This document shows, one piece after another, positions 48,899 to 61,406 of a DNA stretch of 64,000 nucleotides. Source of the DNA: Alnus glutinosa (taxonomy: Eukaryota; Streptophyta; Magnoliopsida; Fagales; Betulaceae); assembly GCF_958979055.1 (NCBI RefSeq), contig NC_084890.1, forward strand, positions 23,782,149 through 23,846,148, written 5' to 3'. The stretch's first letter is position 1; every line of letters starts with the position of its first letter. The notes below the pieces were generated by a model. That model was given only the letters and a program-made list of their open reading frames with translations, was not told the origin of the DNA and did not search any database. The translations under genes and the position numbers were made by a program.

Positions 48899-49624
48899 CT
48901 TGAATGGCGTCGTTTTATTAAGGAAGCATTTTATTTTTTTAGTCACACGATGTCTTCCACCTTTCATCTCTCTCATGACAGATTGCAATTGCCCTTACAC
49001 GTTACAAAGGATGGCTTGAAAAACCTTTGACACTTTGCAAAAACCATTTGCCACTTCTTGCCACATTTCAGTCCAAGCAACGACACGTTGATTCCATGCA
49101 TGAGCCTTTCAGCCACGATGCCATTCTTCTTCCTCTATTTAAACATCACTCTCACACTACTTCAAGGCATCAGTAGAAAAAAAAAATCCTCTAAATAAAT
49201 TACTCAGCTCGTTTCTGAAAATTGCAAGCCAAGAGGTATTCTTCTGAAAACTTTTCAGCATTGATGTTTTTTTTTTTTTTTTCCTTTTATCACGCACACA
49301 CTCGGCATCAGGGACAACAAACCCATATTATTTTTCTTCTTTCTTATTTTCTCTTCTTTTCCTTCCTTTTCTTCTTCCTTCTCTGCACTTTTTTTTTTTT
49401 CTTCCCTTGCCAAAACTGTATAAGAGAGACGAGGGAGAGGGAGAAGCAGGGAGAGAGTGTGGCAAAAAAGAGACCCAGCCGGTGGGCTAGCCACCGGACT
49501 GGGCGGACGGCGACGCCGGGCCGGTGGGCCACGGCCCCGCGCCGACGACGCCACAGGAGGGCGTTTTCCGGCGACTTTTGGTTGCCCGTGATTATTAAAT
49601 TTTGATGTTTTTGATTTTTAGGTT
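48777..49624 (+). repeat. Tekay right LTR, part 1
   Basis: TATAACGCCCC start. It has a (TA)n tract of about 65 bases (48829-48894) and ends at the AGGTT duplication. Part 2 is 56150-59077. Without inserts the LTR is about 3.4 kb. Confidence 0.9.
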
Positions 49625-51085
49625 TGATAAGTGCTGAATGTTACACATTCAAGCCCCTTAATTTACATATGTTAAGCTCTTAGTTTTGTTATAATTTGAT
49701 GTTTTGTGTTGTTTTTGTGTTTTCTTGTATTTTACAGGTTTTAGAAGAAAAACCGATCAAATTCCAAGATTATAATGAAGTCAGCAAACTCACTTTTGGA
49801 TAGATTCAAACTCCAAATCAATTTTGAATTTAAGGAAAGAGAAGTTGGCAAAAATTCGTTATCTTTGAAAAGAATCCAAAATGAGCATGTCTCAGTAATT
49901 TAATCATAACTTTCGGCTCAAGTATCAGATTGCAACAAAATTGATAGCGTTGGAAAGCTAATAAGAAAGGAAACAAATATGTCAAAAATAGATTTTTCCT
50001 AATTCGGACATTTTCCATGCCAAAATCACCCCGCAATAAAAGACCGCAAATCTGTACGAATTTTGGAATCCTTTTCCTACTTTGATAGAAATTTCAGAAA
50101 ATAAGAAGACTTGTAATTATTCTTTTTGAACTAGAAAACCTACTTAGAATTGTAATAGGAATTCTAAAGCTTCTAAAGCTTCACTAATCCCTATAAATAG
50201 GACTCTAGCCTTTGAAGAAAGACACAGAAGCTTTGAGGAAGAATCAAAGACTACATCAAGGAGGTTCTTTCTAGTTTTTATTTTCTTCCTTTATTTATTT
50301 TCTGTATGTATATAATTTTAGTTTATATTAGTTGTAACTAATACTTTAGTTAGGGCTCGATTGAAGCCCTAATCATGTCTTTTTAAGTTTTTCAATTTGC
50401 CTTGTTACAATTTATATATTGATGCTTAACTTGATTAATTCTAGTTTCTTGAATTCCTCGCATGTTTATGTTTAGCTAGCATATTCTTGTGGTATGGATT
50501 TGTTATTTATGTCAATTTGGATGACCGAGTCCTGGGCATAATAGAGTAACGGAAGAACCCCGACACAGGTTCTTGGATTAATCAACATAAAGACAATTGG
50601 AATAGATATCATATTCCAATCTGAGTGTGTTTACCGATTTCCATAGATTTATGTTTTCTTGAAGAACAACTTAGTAGATACCATGCTAAATTCTTCAAGG
50701 AAGAAAAGAGTTAGAGTAGATACCATGCCTAACTCGTTGTTTAGGGAAATCAATAGTTTTAGGAGAAGATACCATTCCCTTGTGGCTGGTAAGCATTAAG
50801 CATCATGTTATGATTGTAGTATTGTGTATATTGCAAATCTTATTTGAGTATGATTAGCGGTGGATATCGAAGCCCTACCTTTTCTTCATAGTATTTTTAA
50901 TTCAATCTTTTATCATGTCTTATTCAACATATCGCTTTTAGGAATTTCTCTTTAAATACAATTTATACCAATCCTCGTGGGAATGATCTCGTATTTGCCT
51001 GCTATACTATTATTTTGATCTTGTGCACTTACGAGTAAAACGTACAAGTATTTGCCTATTTATTTAGGTAAATATTTGCACAACA
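49625..51085 (+). repeat. Athila-like 5' LTR
   Basis: 1461 bp. By eye it is closer to 54684-56144 than to 42486-43937. It shares the 9-base CTTCTAAAG duplication with the former. Confidence 0.92.
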
Positions 51086-51341
51086 AGTTTTTGGCGCCGT
51101 TGCCGGGGATTGTGTTAAATTTTGTTTTTAAAGTTTTTCCTTTTATTTTAGTTATTTCTGTTTATGATAATCTAAAAATAAAAAAAAATAAAAAAAAAAA
51201 AAAAAAAGAAAAAAAGAAGAAGGCTTTTTTCCTTTAATTTTTATTTTTGTTTTTGTTTTCCTTTTGTTATGCTTATGTTCATGTAAAAAAAAAAATAAAA
51301 AAAAAAAAAAAAAAAAAAACGTATTCAAAGTTGAGGACGAC

Positions 51342-53218
51342 ATGGCAGAAGTATGTGTAGAGAATCTGTCCGAGCGGAAGCCAATGAAGAGTTCCTTCAT
51401 ACCACAAAATCCAAATCAACCCTCTTGCATTGCTTTTCAACCAAATGTGCAAAGCAATTTTGATTTGTCTCCGTTGCTCAATATGGTTCCACACTATAGA
51501 GGCACACCTACAGAGGATCCATATCTACACATTCGGGACTTCTTTGATCTTTGCAAAACTCAAAACATCCATGGCTTAAATGCGGAAGGAATCAGGTTAA
51601 TTCTCTTCCCTTTTTCCTTGAAAGATAATGCTAAGTTATGGTTGAATTCTTTGGCTGCAGGGTCTATTCACAATTGGGAGGAGTTGACCACAAAGTTCTT
51701 GAAAAGATTCTTTCCAGCCCAACGGACTAGACAATTGAGGAGGTAGATTCAAACCTTCCAACAAAAAGATGGAGACCTATTCTTTGAGGCATGGGAACAC
51801 TTCAAAGAGCTACTTCTAAAATGTCCACATCATAATCTATCTCAAGACGATCAGGTACAAGCTTTTTATGAAGGTTTAAATTATTCTAAAAAAAAGTCTT
51901 GTAGATTCAGCTTGTGGAGGCATGTTAATGGAGAAGAATAGCGAGGAGGCCATAGAACTTTTTGAGACTTTAAACGAAAACTCCCAACAATTTTCATCCC
52001 GAGAAAGACAAGGACTTAAAGGAAAGGGCGTCTATGAAGTAAATGTCAATAATGGCGTTCAAACTCAGATGGCTACCATGGAGAGGAAACTGGACATGCT
52101 AAAAAGCCATGACTACTCATCACATCTCTCCCATTCAACAGATTGCTCAAGTTGAGGTATGTGCCATATGTTCTCATTCTAACCACACCACTAAGACTTG
52201 CCCCATGCTTTCATTTACAGATCAGGAGCAAGCAAATTATGTGAGCCAAAATAATTATCCTCCAAAGAACAATCCATACTCCAACACATACAATGCAGGG
52301 TGGCGAAACCACCCCAATTTTTCATGGAGTAACAATCAGAATGTGCAGAATCCACAAAGGCAGCAAAGAAATTTCCAGCAAGGATATAACTATCAAGCTC
52401 CACCACAAGCGGTCCAACCAAATCCAAAGCCAAAGAAGAATGACCTCGAAAGTGCTCTACTCCAATATATAACTATACAACAACAGAGCAATACTCAGAC
52501 CAGTCAAGCTATCCAAAGATTGGAAACACAAGTGGGGCAGTTGGCCAAAGAGTTAAGTGAGAGAAAAAGGGGCGAATTCACAATAGAAGCTGACTGTGAA
52601 CAAATCATCAACCACCTCAAAAGAGAAAGAGAAGAAGAGTTTCAAAGTCAGTTGGTGGCTAATCCTAGTGGATATTACGTGGAGGATTGGAGTTCTTCCT
52701 ATCATGAGCAAGCTATCACAACATTGATGAGTGAAGAAGTGGTTGAAAATCATAAGGAACAGGGGAAGGAGGAGCAAATTAAGGTCACACATGATCTACA
52801 ATGGGAAAAAGGCAAGAAAGTGAGCACTGAGGCTTCTTCAACATTAACTCCTATTCCCGAATTACCAAGATGCCATGAGAGTAGTTTGCTAGGACCATTA
52901 GACGAGCAAACTGAGGTCATCAAAATAGAAAAACTCTCTGAGTATTCTCCTCATAGTATTTCAGTTCATGATTCCCTTCCGGATGAGAAATTGTTTGAGA
53001 ATTCTCAGATTGATTTACCCCGATCTGTGAAAATTAGGAACTACCTTTTTGTAGGTAGAATTCATTCTCTATGGTCCAAGAGAAGAAAAGATTGGTGCTT
53101 CAAGTTTAAACTCAAAAGCTACTACCAAAAGCGCTCGAGCAGTCTAGGAACTCAAGCGCATCTGCCCAGATTAGTGGTACTGAGGCCACTGCATGCACTA
53201 CAAATCCATATCCTTTAA
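51342..53218 (+). pseudogene. Athila-like gag, disrupted
   Basis: ATG 51342. The retrotransposon gag domain reads LRDFFDLC-like HIRDFFDLCKTQNI, FPFSLKDNAKLWLNSL, WEELTTKFLKRFFP. TAG at 51744-51746 falls where the family has Gln, in a continuing frame (QKDGDLFFEAWEHFKELLLKCPHH). A frameshift follows in the A8 run near 51889, and frame 51922-52155 gives MEKNSEEAIELFETL. A third frame (52109-53218) has CAICSHSNHTTKTC, an Asn/Gln-rich stretch and an acidic tail. No pol follows. Confidence 0.85.
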
Positions 53219-53834
53219 AGAATTCTGGTTTTGTTTTTAATTATTGTTCATTTTATTTTGGTTAATTTTAGTTTTATTGTGGTTAATTTTAGTTTCTATT
53301 TTTATTTTATTTTTATTTTTATTTTTATTTTTTTAGTTTTCCTTTCCTTGGTTTTGTTTTTCTAGTTTTGTTTTTCAGGAACAAGTGTTTTTGCATTCAA
53401 GTTTGGGGGTATGCTACGAGCCATACCTAGTCCAACCAATTTTCTCATCTCCCGGGTATGATCTTTCCATTCTATCTACACATTGAGGACAATGTGTAAT
53501 TTAAGTTTGGGGGTATGGGACACACACACACTTTTAATTTAAAAAAAAAAAAAATGAAATTGCATGTTCATGTTATTTTTAAGACTTGGTTGATCTAAAA
53601 ATTGTGATTTAAATTTCATTGGTGAGCTTAGAATGTTGAACACATGATCATTTGAAATTGATGCTAAAGTCCTACTACTTACTTTTGGCATCTAAGGATT
53701 CATTTGTTTCAATCTAAACTATCACAAGCACATTAGCATATAATTTTTGAGGTATGATATATGAACCTGATTGTGTATTTTTCAATGTCTTAAGTGAAGC
53801 TGTGTGACTTGTTAAATGGATACCTTGGTATATT

Positions 53835-53884
<50 letters not shown>

Positions 53885-54683
53885 CCATTTTTTAAGCTTT
53901 CACCGAGTAACTGGACTTCTTGCCTCATTAAGTAGTGAATGTTCACGTCAAAAAGTGAGAAATTCAGATTGGTTAAAGTCATGACTAGTTTAGATCTGTA
54001 GCCTTTTTGACTCGAGTTAGTATGCTCTTAGGGGTGTTTCAACACTTAATGCCTTAAAACCATCTGGTTTGGGAGCATTAGCTTAACACTCGTTACATGG
54101 GTCAATTAGAAAGCTTAAGAGAACTAAGCGTTGCACAATTTGAAAAAATTAAAAAAATAAAATAAAAAAATAATAATAATAATAATAATAAAGCTCTTGC
54201 TATTATGCCTTGGTTATTCAATTTGATGGGGATCCCAATGAATTTTGAGATATTGAATCATTGCACATTGGAATTAATTTGAAGCCTCATGATTATGTGT
54301 TAGTTCACCTTACACTGAATTGAACTTATGATGCCTGAGCTTGTCGTTTGTAAGTGGTTAGACTTTGGAATTCTATTTTATATTGAAGATGAAGTTTATC
54401 TTTTTAAGTTTACTAATGAATGAGAATCATAATTTTGGTGACACTTAACTCTTTGGAATAAACATGAATTTTGGCATAATGTTTGTGGGTATCATTCATG
54501 GCAAACCCTCACGAGACTTCACTCGTCCACTAGGGAGTCCTAGGGGTTTAAAAGGCTTATTGCATACGCTAAATGCAATCGTGTTTCCCGCGACAGAGGA
54601 GGTAGAGTAGTTATTGTTTTAGTTTTCATTTTATTTTCAATTCTGCATTACTAAGGGACTAGCAACATGTAAGTTTGGGGGTG
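53219..54683 (+). other. Non-coding 3' interior of the Athila-like element
   Basis: T-rich after gag. AAGTTTGGGGGTA occurs twice (about 53399 and 53503) before the true purine tract at 54671. There are (TAA)n tracts at 53837-53880 and 54166-54190. No coding frame. Confidence 0.75.
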
Positions 54684-56144
54684 TGATAAGTGCTGAACAT
54701 TACACATTCAAGCCCCTTAATTTACATATGTTAAGCTCTTAGTTTTGTTATAATTTGATGTTTTGTGTTGTTTTTGTGTTTTCTTGTATTTTACAGGTTT
54801 TAGAAGAAAAATCGATCAAATTCCAAGATTATAATGAAGTCAGCAAACTCACTTTTGGATAGATTCAAACTCCAAATCAATTTTGAATTTAAGGAAAGAG
54901 AAGTTGGCAAAAATTCGTTATCTTTGAAAAGAATCCAAAATGAGCATGTCTCAGTAATTTAATCATAACTTTCGGCTCAAGTATCAGATTGCAACAAAAT
55001 TGATAGCGTTGGAAAGCTAATAAGAAAGGAAACAAATATGTCAAAAATAGATTTTTCCTAATTCGGATGTTTTCCATGCCAAAATCACCCCGCAATAAAA
55101 GACCGCAAATCTGTACGAATTTTGGAATCCTTTTCCTACTTGGATAGAAATTTCAGAAAATGAGAAGACTTGTAATTATTCTTTTTGAACTAGAAAACCT
55201 ACTTAGAATTGTAATAGGAATTCTAAAGCTTCTAAAGCTTCTCTAATCCCTATAAATAGGACTCTAGCCTTTGAAGAAAGACACAGAAGCTTTGAGGAAG
55301 AATCAAAGACTACATCAAGGAGGTTCTTTCTAGTTTTTATTTTCTTCCTTTATTTATTTTCTGTATGTATATAATTTTAGTTTATATTAGTTGTAACTAA
55401 TACTTTAGTTAGGGCTCGATTGAAGCCCTAATCATGTCTTTTTAAGTTTTTCAATTTGCCTTGCTACAATTTATATATTGATGCTTAACTTGATTAATTC
55501 TAGTTTCTTGAATTCCTCGCATGTTTATGTTTAGCTAGCATATTCTTGTGGTATGGATTTGTTATTTATGTCAATTTGGATGACCGAGTCCTGGGCATAA
55601 TAGAGTAACGGAAGAACCCCGACACAGGTTCTTGGATTAATCAACATAAAGACAATTGGAATAGATACCATATTCCAATCTGAGTGTGTTTACCGATTTC
55701 CATAGATTTATGTTTTCTTAAAGAACAACTTAGTAGATACCATGCTAAATCCTTCAAGGAAGAAAAAAGTTAGAGTAGATACCATGCCTAACTCGTTGTT
55801 TAGGGAAATCAATAGTTTTAGGAGAAGGTATCATTCCCTTGTAGCTGGTAAGCATTAAGCATCATGTTATGATTGTAGTATTGTGTATATTGCGAATCTT
55901 ATTTGAGTATGATTAGCGGTGGATATCGAAGCCCTACCTTTTCTTCATAGTATTTTTAATTCAATCTTTTATCCTGTCTTATTCAACATATCGCTTTTAG
56001 GAATTTCTCTTTAAATACAATTTATACCAATCCTCGTGGGAATGATCTCGTATTTGCCTGCTATACTATTATTTTGATCTTGTGCACTTGCGAGTAAAAC
56101 GTACAAGTATTTGCCTATTTATTTAGGTAGATATTTGCACAACA
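54684..56144 (+). repeat. Athila-like 3' LTR
   Basis: 1461 bp, TGATAAG...CAACA. Differs from the 5' LTR at roughly 15-20 positions by eye. Confidence 0.92.
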
Positions 56145-56149
56145 AGGTT

Positions 56150-59077
56150 TAGGGTGGTTAGTTTAGGAGGAAAATTTTCTGATTTTAGGTAAGGATTTTT
56201 TTGGTGAAGAAGGGGGAAACTACCGGGTATTGAAAATTTCTGAGAAAATTTTCAGATTTTGTGTTCAAGTGGAGGAACTGATTGAGATGGAAAATTTCTG
56301 AGTTTTGAGTCTTAATTTGGATTGTTAGGTGATTCAGATTCTAGTATAAATTTTGGGTTCTTGTTTGTCCATATTGGTGTTTGATTATATGAAATCTTTT
56401 GGCTTGTTTTGTGGAAAATTTCTGGGGGTTTTAGGCTTTTGGGTGAGGAATTTTCTTTTGAGAAATTATGTTAGATAACTGAATGGATTTCTATATTTTT
56501 TTTTTTTTGAGATGCTGGGTATTAATGACTAAAGTTGGATTGCTGATTTTATGGTTTGATTGTTGGGTTCTTGTGAAAAATGTGATGAAACTCATCCCTG
56601 ATTTTTGTTGGCAGTAGTTTAGAGTAATGAGATGTCCTTGTCAAGAATTTTGTTCTCCATACTCTATCAATATTTGTTCAATATTCATGTACAGTGTTAT
56701 CCTAACTAACAGAATACTAGGTTGCAAAATATGAAAATATCACACTACTACGTTGTCAATTCTAAATAGTGTATCAATAGATTTGTTGCTTGGCTCACTT
56801 AGGAAAACAGGAATCAAACAAACGAAAAAATGTTTATTAATTAAGTCAGTTTAATATTTGCGGATGAGAAATAGTTGCTTTCAGTGTTTAGCTTTAAGAA
56901 TTGAAACTTGTGTATGGAAAGTTTCTCATTTTCAGGTTGATGATTTCTGGAATTTTTTTTTTACTCACAATATTCCTTTTAGGATGTTTTCATTAAGGGA
57001 CTTTCTTTCTTAGATAATATGTCTCAATCACCGAAAAGACATGGTTACTAGCCTGTTGAAATTAGCATTTTCTGCCTAACATATTCAGCTAGTATATGGT
57101 ATAGATTTATATAGAACCTGCCATACACATGACGCAATGTTTTTTTTTAACCAAAATGTTACCCCTTAATGCCACCAAGTACTATTGACCCTACAAACAA
57201 TGAAATGTTTTTATGGCAAACTCTTTATGTAAATTAGTTATGGATTCCTTTTCTCCTATAAGTCTATTCAATTGTTAATACCCAAATGATTGATAATTCT
57301 GTTACTATTTATATCTAATTTGGTATCCTGGAAAGAGAACGAATAACTAATAATAATGACCGAATTTCTAGTAAAAAGGATTATATATTTTAGTTGTATG
57401 TTGCTAAAAATACAATAGTCTTCTAGTCAATATTTTGCACAAAAAAAAAAAGGGATAATTACACTTAACCCCCCTGATTTTTCTATGGTGTGGCGATTTA
57501 CCCCCCAATGTACCAAAATTGGTACATGACCCCCCCGAACTTGCCAACGTGTGGCAAAATCTACCTTCCGTCCAATTGACTGTTCGTTTGGACGGAAAAT
57601 CGGTCACGTGCAAGTCACGTGACTGTTTAAGACAGAGACCCTCCCCAAGTCACGTGACTTGTACGTGACCGACTTTCCGTCCAAACGAACGGTCGATTGG
57701 ACGGAAGGTTGATTTTGCCACACGTTGGCAAGTTCGGGGGGGTCATGTACCAATTTTGGTACATTGGGGGGTAAATCGCCACACCGTGAATAAATCAGGG
57801 AGGTTAAGTGTAATTATCCCAAAAAAAAAAAGAGGAATCTCACTATCTTCGGAATGTCGTCTAAATCTTTTCTTTTGTGTGATCCTAACTAGGTAGAAGT
57901 ATCCAAAACCTCACTCAGGACCACCAAGGTAAGGGAACACAACCTTAAAAACTCCGGCAAATTTTTAAATAAAATCTTTTCAAAAAGAAAACGTCGGGAA
58001 TTTTCAAAAGATTCTTTTACTTGAATATTGTTTGTTCTATGAAATAATGAATATGTTACCTATGAACCACAAGAACGAGTAAGAAGACTATGGTATGAAT
58101 GAAGATGATGATTCTCAATATAAATTTATATGTTACTTGAACAAGTTGATGAAGCTATGATTCACTTACATGAATGTATGTTTTATATGCATCACATAAA
58201 GTTTAATCCCACGGCACCATAATGATGTGATCCGGATCTTTTAATGATAATGATGGGTAGCAGGGCAACCACACCAAAAGTGTGGGGCTATCGGCCGGGG
58301 GGGTTCTCACCTAGGGAGCTTCCTAACCCGGCAGCTCTTCCCTGTGACGACAGGATGAGCCTATGGATCCCTCGGGATCGGTCCTATGGACGAGCCTAAC
58401 GTGCACCGCTCACGGTTAAATAGCGGAAGTGGGCCATTGGTAGATAAAACTTACACACTATAAATGCACATTTCTTATTGTTACTGATTTTTTTTTTTTT
58501 ATGTGAAATTTTAAATTTGTAAATTAAATTTTATATTGTATCTTATGTTTTGTTGTGTTACTTACTGAGTTGTTGAACTCACCCCCTTACTCTTACAATT
58601 CTTTTCAGATGGCGCTTCATATCATCATCCTCATAGCGGGCGTACCCATAGGGGTCGCTACCTATGATGATCCACAATTCTGGCCCATTGATGCTGATCA
58701 GTGGGTTTATGTTTGTTTTGATAGCTCGTGATCATAATGTTTAGTCAGGGATTCATTTTTGTTTATGTATAGTTAATGACACTACTAGTCCGGACCAGTT
58801 TGGAGATAGTAGAAGTTTCCCTCTAAGAAATAGTACGAAGACCAGATTGATTTTTTTTTGTATATGAACAGTGTTTTATTTTGTGATCCCTGACTATTTG
58901 TATTAGCTAAAATGTTACTAAGACTTATATATATATATATATATATAAAATGAAGTTATGTGTATTAATCTACATCTGGGGATTATTACCCTTTTTCTTT
59001 AATATTTGTGGATGAATTGATATATATATTTTCTCTAGTTCACGTATCCCCTTATATCCCAAAACGGGGGCGTGACA
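56150..59077 (+). repeat. Tekay right LTR, part 2
   Basis: Resumes after the Athila-like element (GGTTTAGGGTGG...) and ends GGGGGCGTGACA. It contains the fold-back MITE at 57452-57820, a (TA)n tract (58928-58947) and an intron-like junction (TTTTCAGATGGCGC near 58610). Non-coding. Confidence 0.85.
57452..57820. mobile_element. Fold-back MULE-type MITE
   Basis: 369 bp that is almost entirely one inverted repeat: two arms of about 170 bases (GGGATAATTACACTTAACCC ... and its complement) around a ~20-base loop near 57630-57650. Both flanks are A10-A11, consistent with a 9-bp duplication inside poly-A. The GGGATAATT ends resemble the MULE ends at 38571. Non-coding. Confidence 0.9.
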
Positions 59078-59082
59078 CTGAG

Positions 59083-60057
59083 GTTGAACATAGGTTTTGT
59101 ATCCGACATCTGCATGCCAATTTTAAGCAAAAAGGGTGGAAAGGAAGAGCATTTAAAGATGAGTTGTTTGGAGCAGCTAGAGCCACAACCGAATCAGATT
59201 TTAAACGGCACCTGAATGTGATTAAGGGTATGAGCCAAGAAGCTTTTGATTACTTGGAAAAAATTGATCCTAGAGGTTGGTCAAGGCATGCATTTGGAAC
59301 CAATTCCAAAACTGATATGATATTTAATAACATTGTTGAATCTTTTAACTCTTGGATTAAGGATGCCAGAGACAAGCCACTTCTAACCATGTTGGAAATA
59401 ATTAGGAGATAGTTGATGAATAGGTATCACATTAAAAGAAAAGGAGCTAGTCAAGCCACTAATAGGATTTGTCCAAAGATCCTAAAAAGGCTGGAGAGGT
59501 CTAAAGATCTATAGAAAAATTGCATTTGTGAATAGCGAGATGGGGCAGCGTTTGAGGTAGACAGTTGCTATGGTTCAAGGAGGGTGGTTAATCTTATCAA
59601 CAGGACATGTAGCTGTGGTAGATGGCATCTTAATGGGATTCCATGTCCTCATGCATGTGCTGCCATTTTCGCCGACCGGCGTAATCCATAAGACTTTGTG
59701 CATGCGTGCTATTGGTATGATACATATAAGAAAGCATATGCTCCTTCAATTCATCCAATGCCTGGCCCTGATGAATGGCCAAAAGTTACCCTTGACACCA
59801 TTCTACCACCATTGGTGAGAACTTAACTTGGACGCCCTAAAAAAGCTAGGAGAAAAGAAACAGATGAGCCTCAACACCCGTATAAAGTTACAAGGCAAGG
59901 GTATGATGTTAGATGTGGGAATTGTGGGTTGATTGGTCATAATGTCAGGTCCTGTCATGAGCCATTGCGGCCAAACCATCGGATCCATAAGCAGAAACCA
60001 AGCAAAAAGAAAAGATCTGTAAGGACGAGCCATTTATACATGTTAGTTTTGGCTTCT
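59083..60057 (+). pseudogene. MULE MURA-type transposase, 3' part
   Basis: Continues the gene cut at 41594: VEHRFCIRHLHANFKQKGW (the H-R-F-C-x-R-H block), DPRGWSRHAF, NNIVESFNSWI, then TAG at 59410-59412. Later blocks in shifting frames: SWIM zinc finger CSCGRWHLNGIPCPHAC (about 59605-59655), VHACYWYDTYKKAY, and a CCHC knuckle CGNCGLIGHNVRSC (about 59915-59960). Several stops make it inactive. Domain order and spacing are those of plant MURA transposases. Confidence 0.88.
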
Positions 60058-60309
60058 TAACTTAAATCTTTTGTTGATGTATATTCTCTTTTCATGCAGG
60101 AAACTGTGCGTAATCAGGGCAATGTGAGTAATGAGCAAGTCTCGCAACCAAATGCGTCTGGGGGCCATCAAACGTAACATGGCCGCCTAGTCAGCACAGT
60201 GAATTGATAGATAGTGTATATTACTAGTCTAATTCTATAATATATATTTTATTTAGTCTAATTCTCTATATATGTTACTAAGTGTGGATGTGTTGTTTTT
60301 TCCCTGCAG

Positions 60310-60785
60310 GGGGGGAATGTGACAACAACTAGAGGTTCACAACATGATGGGGTACAGAAATGGAGTAACATACTTTGTGATTGAGTAGTTTGTAAGAAAC
60401 AACATGATGGTATTTTGTTGACGTGTGGTGGTATTTTGTTAGGAACAATATGATGGTATTTTGTGGATGTATAGGAGTATTTAGACGAGAACAATATATG
60501 TATTTTGTGGATGTATGAGGGTAGTTTGTTAGGAACAATATGATGGTATTTTGTGGATGTATGGGGGTAGTTGTTAGGAACAATATGGTGGTAATTGGAA
60601 GGTATTTTGTTGGATGGTATTTTGTTGGTGTATGGTGGTAATTGGAAGGTATTTTGTTGGATGGTATTTTGTTGATGTATGGTGGTAATTGGAAGGTATT
60701 TTGTTGATGTATGGTGGTAATTAGAAGGTATTTAGTTTGATGGTATTTAGTTGATGTATGGTGGTAATTGATAATGGTATTTTAT
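60310..60785 (+). repeat. Minisatellite in MULE interior
   Basis: Repeats of GGTATTTTGTTGATGTATGG / TGGTAATTGGAA and AACAATATGATGGTATTTTG words, unit about 32-48 bases, running for about 470 bases between the transposase and the GRF gene. Produces spurious His/Thr-rich frames on the minus strand. Confidence 0.85.
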
Positions 60786-61406
60786 TTTTCTCTTGCCACT
60801 AGTTAGAAATAAAATTTTCTTTTGCTAGAATGACAGAAGGAAAGCACGAGTGGGTCATCTTTTTCTATGAAAGCATGAGTGAGTCATCTTCCATTTCAAT
60901 GTGTATTTAGCAGGCATTCAGGATACATCAAAAAATTAAGCCTAATCTAAGAGCACAAATCAATTCACATGTGCTAATGAGCTTCCGGCACCATAAAAAA
61001 CTGTGGGGCTAAAGTCTCCTACATTGCAAAGACACAATATTTTAGCATTCAGTTTTCAAGTTGCAGAAATCCAATTGAATCTCTGATTCAAGTAGTAAAG
61101 AAACTATATTTACAAGTTATATAATTGGAACTACTAAGGATAAGGCTTTAACTACACAAAATGCACTTCTTGGTGCTTTTGGTTTGGGAATTACAATGAC
61201 ATCAATCCAGTGGAGTATAGGAAGAGAATCCTAGTTAAATTAAGAAACACAAAAAGCATCGACCTACTTTTTCCAAGTCCATATCAACCACTTAGTACAA
61301 ACATCACCTACAAGATGAACAAAAGTGATCTAAACAGGACACATAAAACCAAACAACATATCAACCACTTAGTACAAACACCAACTCCAAGATGAACAAA
61401 AGTGAT
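60786..61406. other. MULE interior, no gene seen
   Basis: AT-rich. A direct repeat (ATATCAACCACTTAGTACAAAC ... AGTGATCTAAACAGGACACATAAAACCAAAC) occurs at about 61285-61350 and 61360-61433. Otherwise unremarkable. Confidence 0.5.

Larger units (their letters stand above)
49625..56144 (+). mobile_element. Athila-like gag-only retrotransposon
   Basis: LTRs 49625-51085 and 54684-56144, both 1461 bp, TGATAAG...CAACA, flanked by perfect AGGTT duplications (49620-49624 and 56145-56149). Primer site TGGCGCCGTTGCCGGGGA (51092-51109, complementary to tRNA-Asp, as in Athila/Tat). Purine tract AAGTTTGGGGGTG directly before the right LTR. The 3.6-kb interior encodes only a broken gag. There is no protease, reverse transcriptase or integrase, so it depends on another element. 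Confidence 0.93.
41595..59077 (+). mobile_element. Tekay-type Gypsy (chromovirus) nest
   Basis: The insertion starts TATAACGCCCC and ends GGGGGCGTGACA. Flanks are CTAAG (41590-41594) and CTGAG (59078-59082), a 5-bp duplication with one mismatch. The MULE transposase reading resumes right after it. Parts: left LTR remnant 41595-42485, Athila-like piece 42486-44306, Tekay gag-pol 44314-48642, right LTR 48777-59077 carrying an Athila-like element and a MITE. Purine tract AAGGAGGGAAGG precedes the right LTR. A C-terminal chromodomain and the domain order place it in the Tekay/Del group. Confidence 0.9.

Noticed and set aside
49830..50036. A 68-residue minus-strand frame nearly identical at 54889-55095
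   Set aside because: Both lie at the same place in the two Athila-like LTRs. Identity reflects LTR duplication.
60258..60583. His/Thr/Pro-rich minus-strand frames
   Set aside because: Produced by the minisatellite at 60310-60785.
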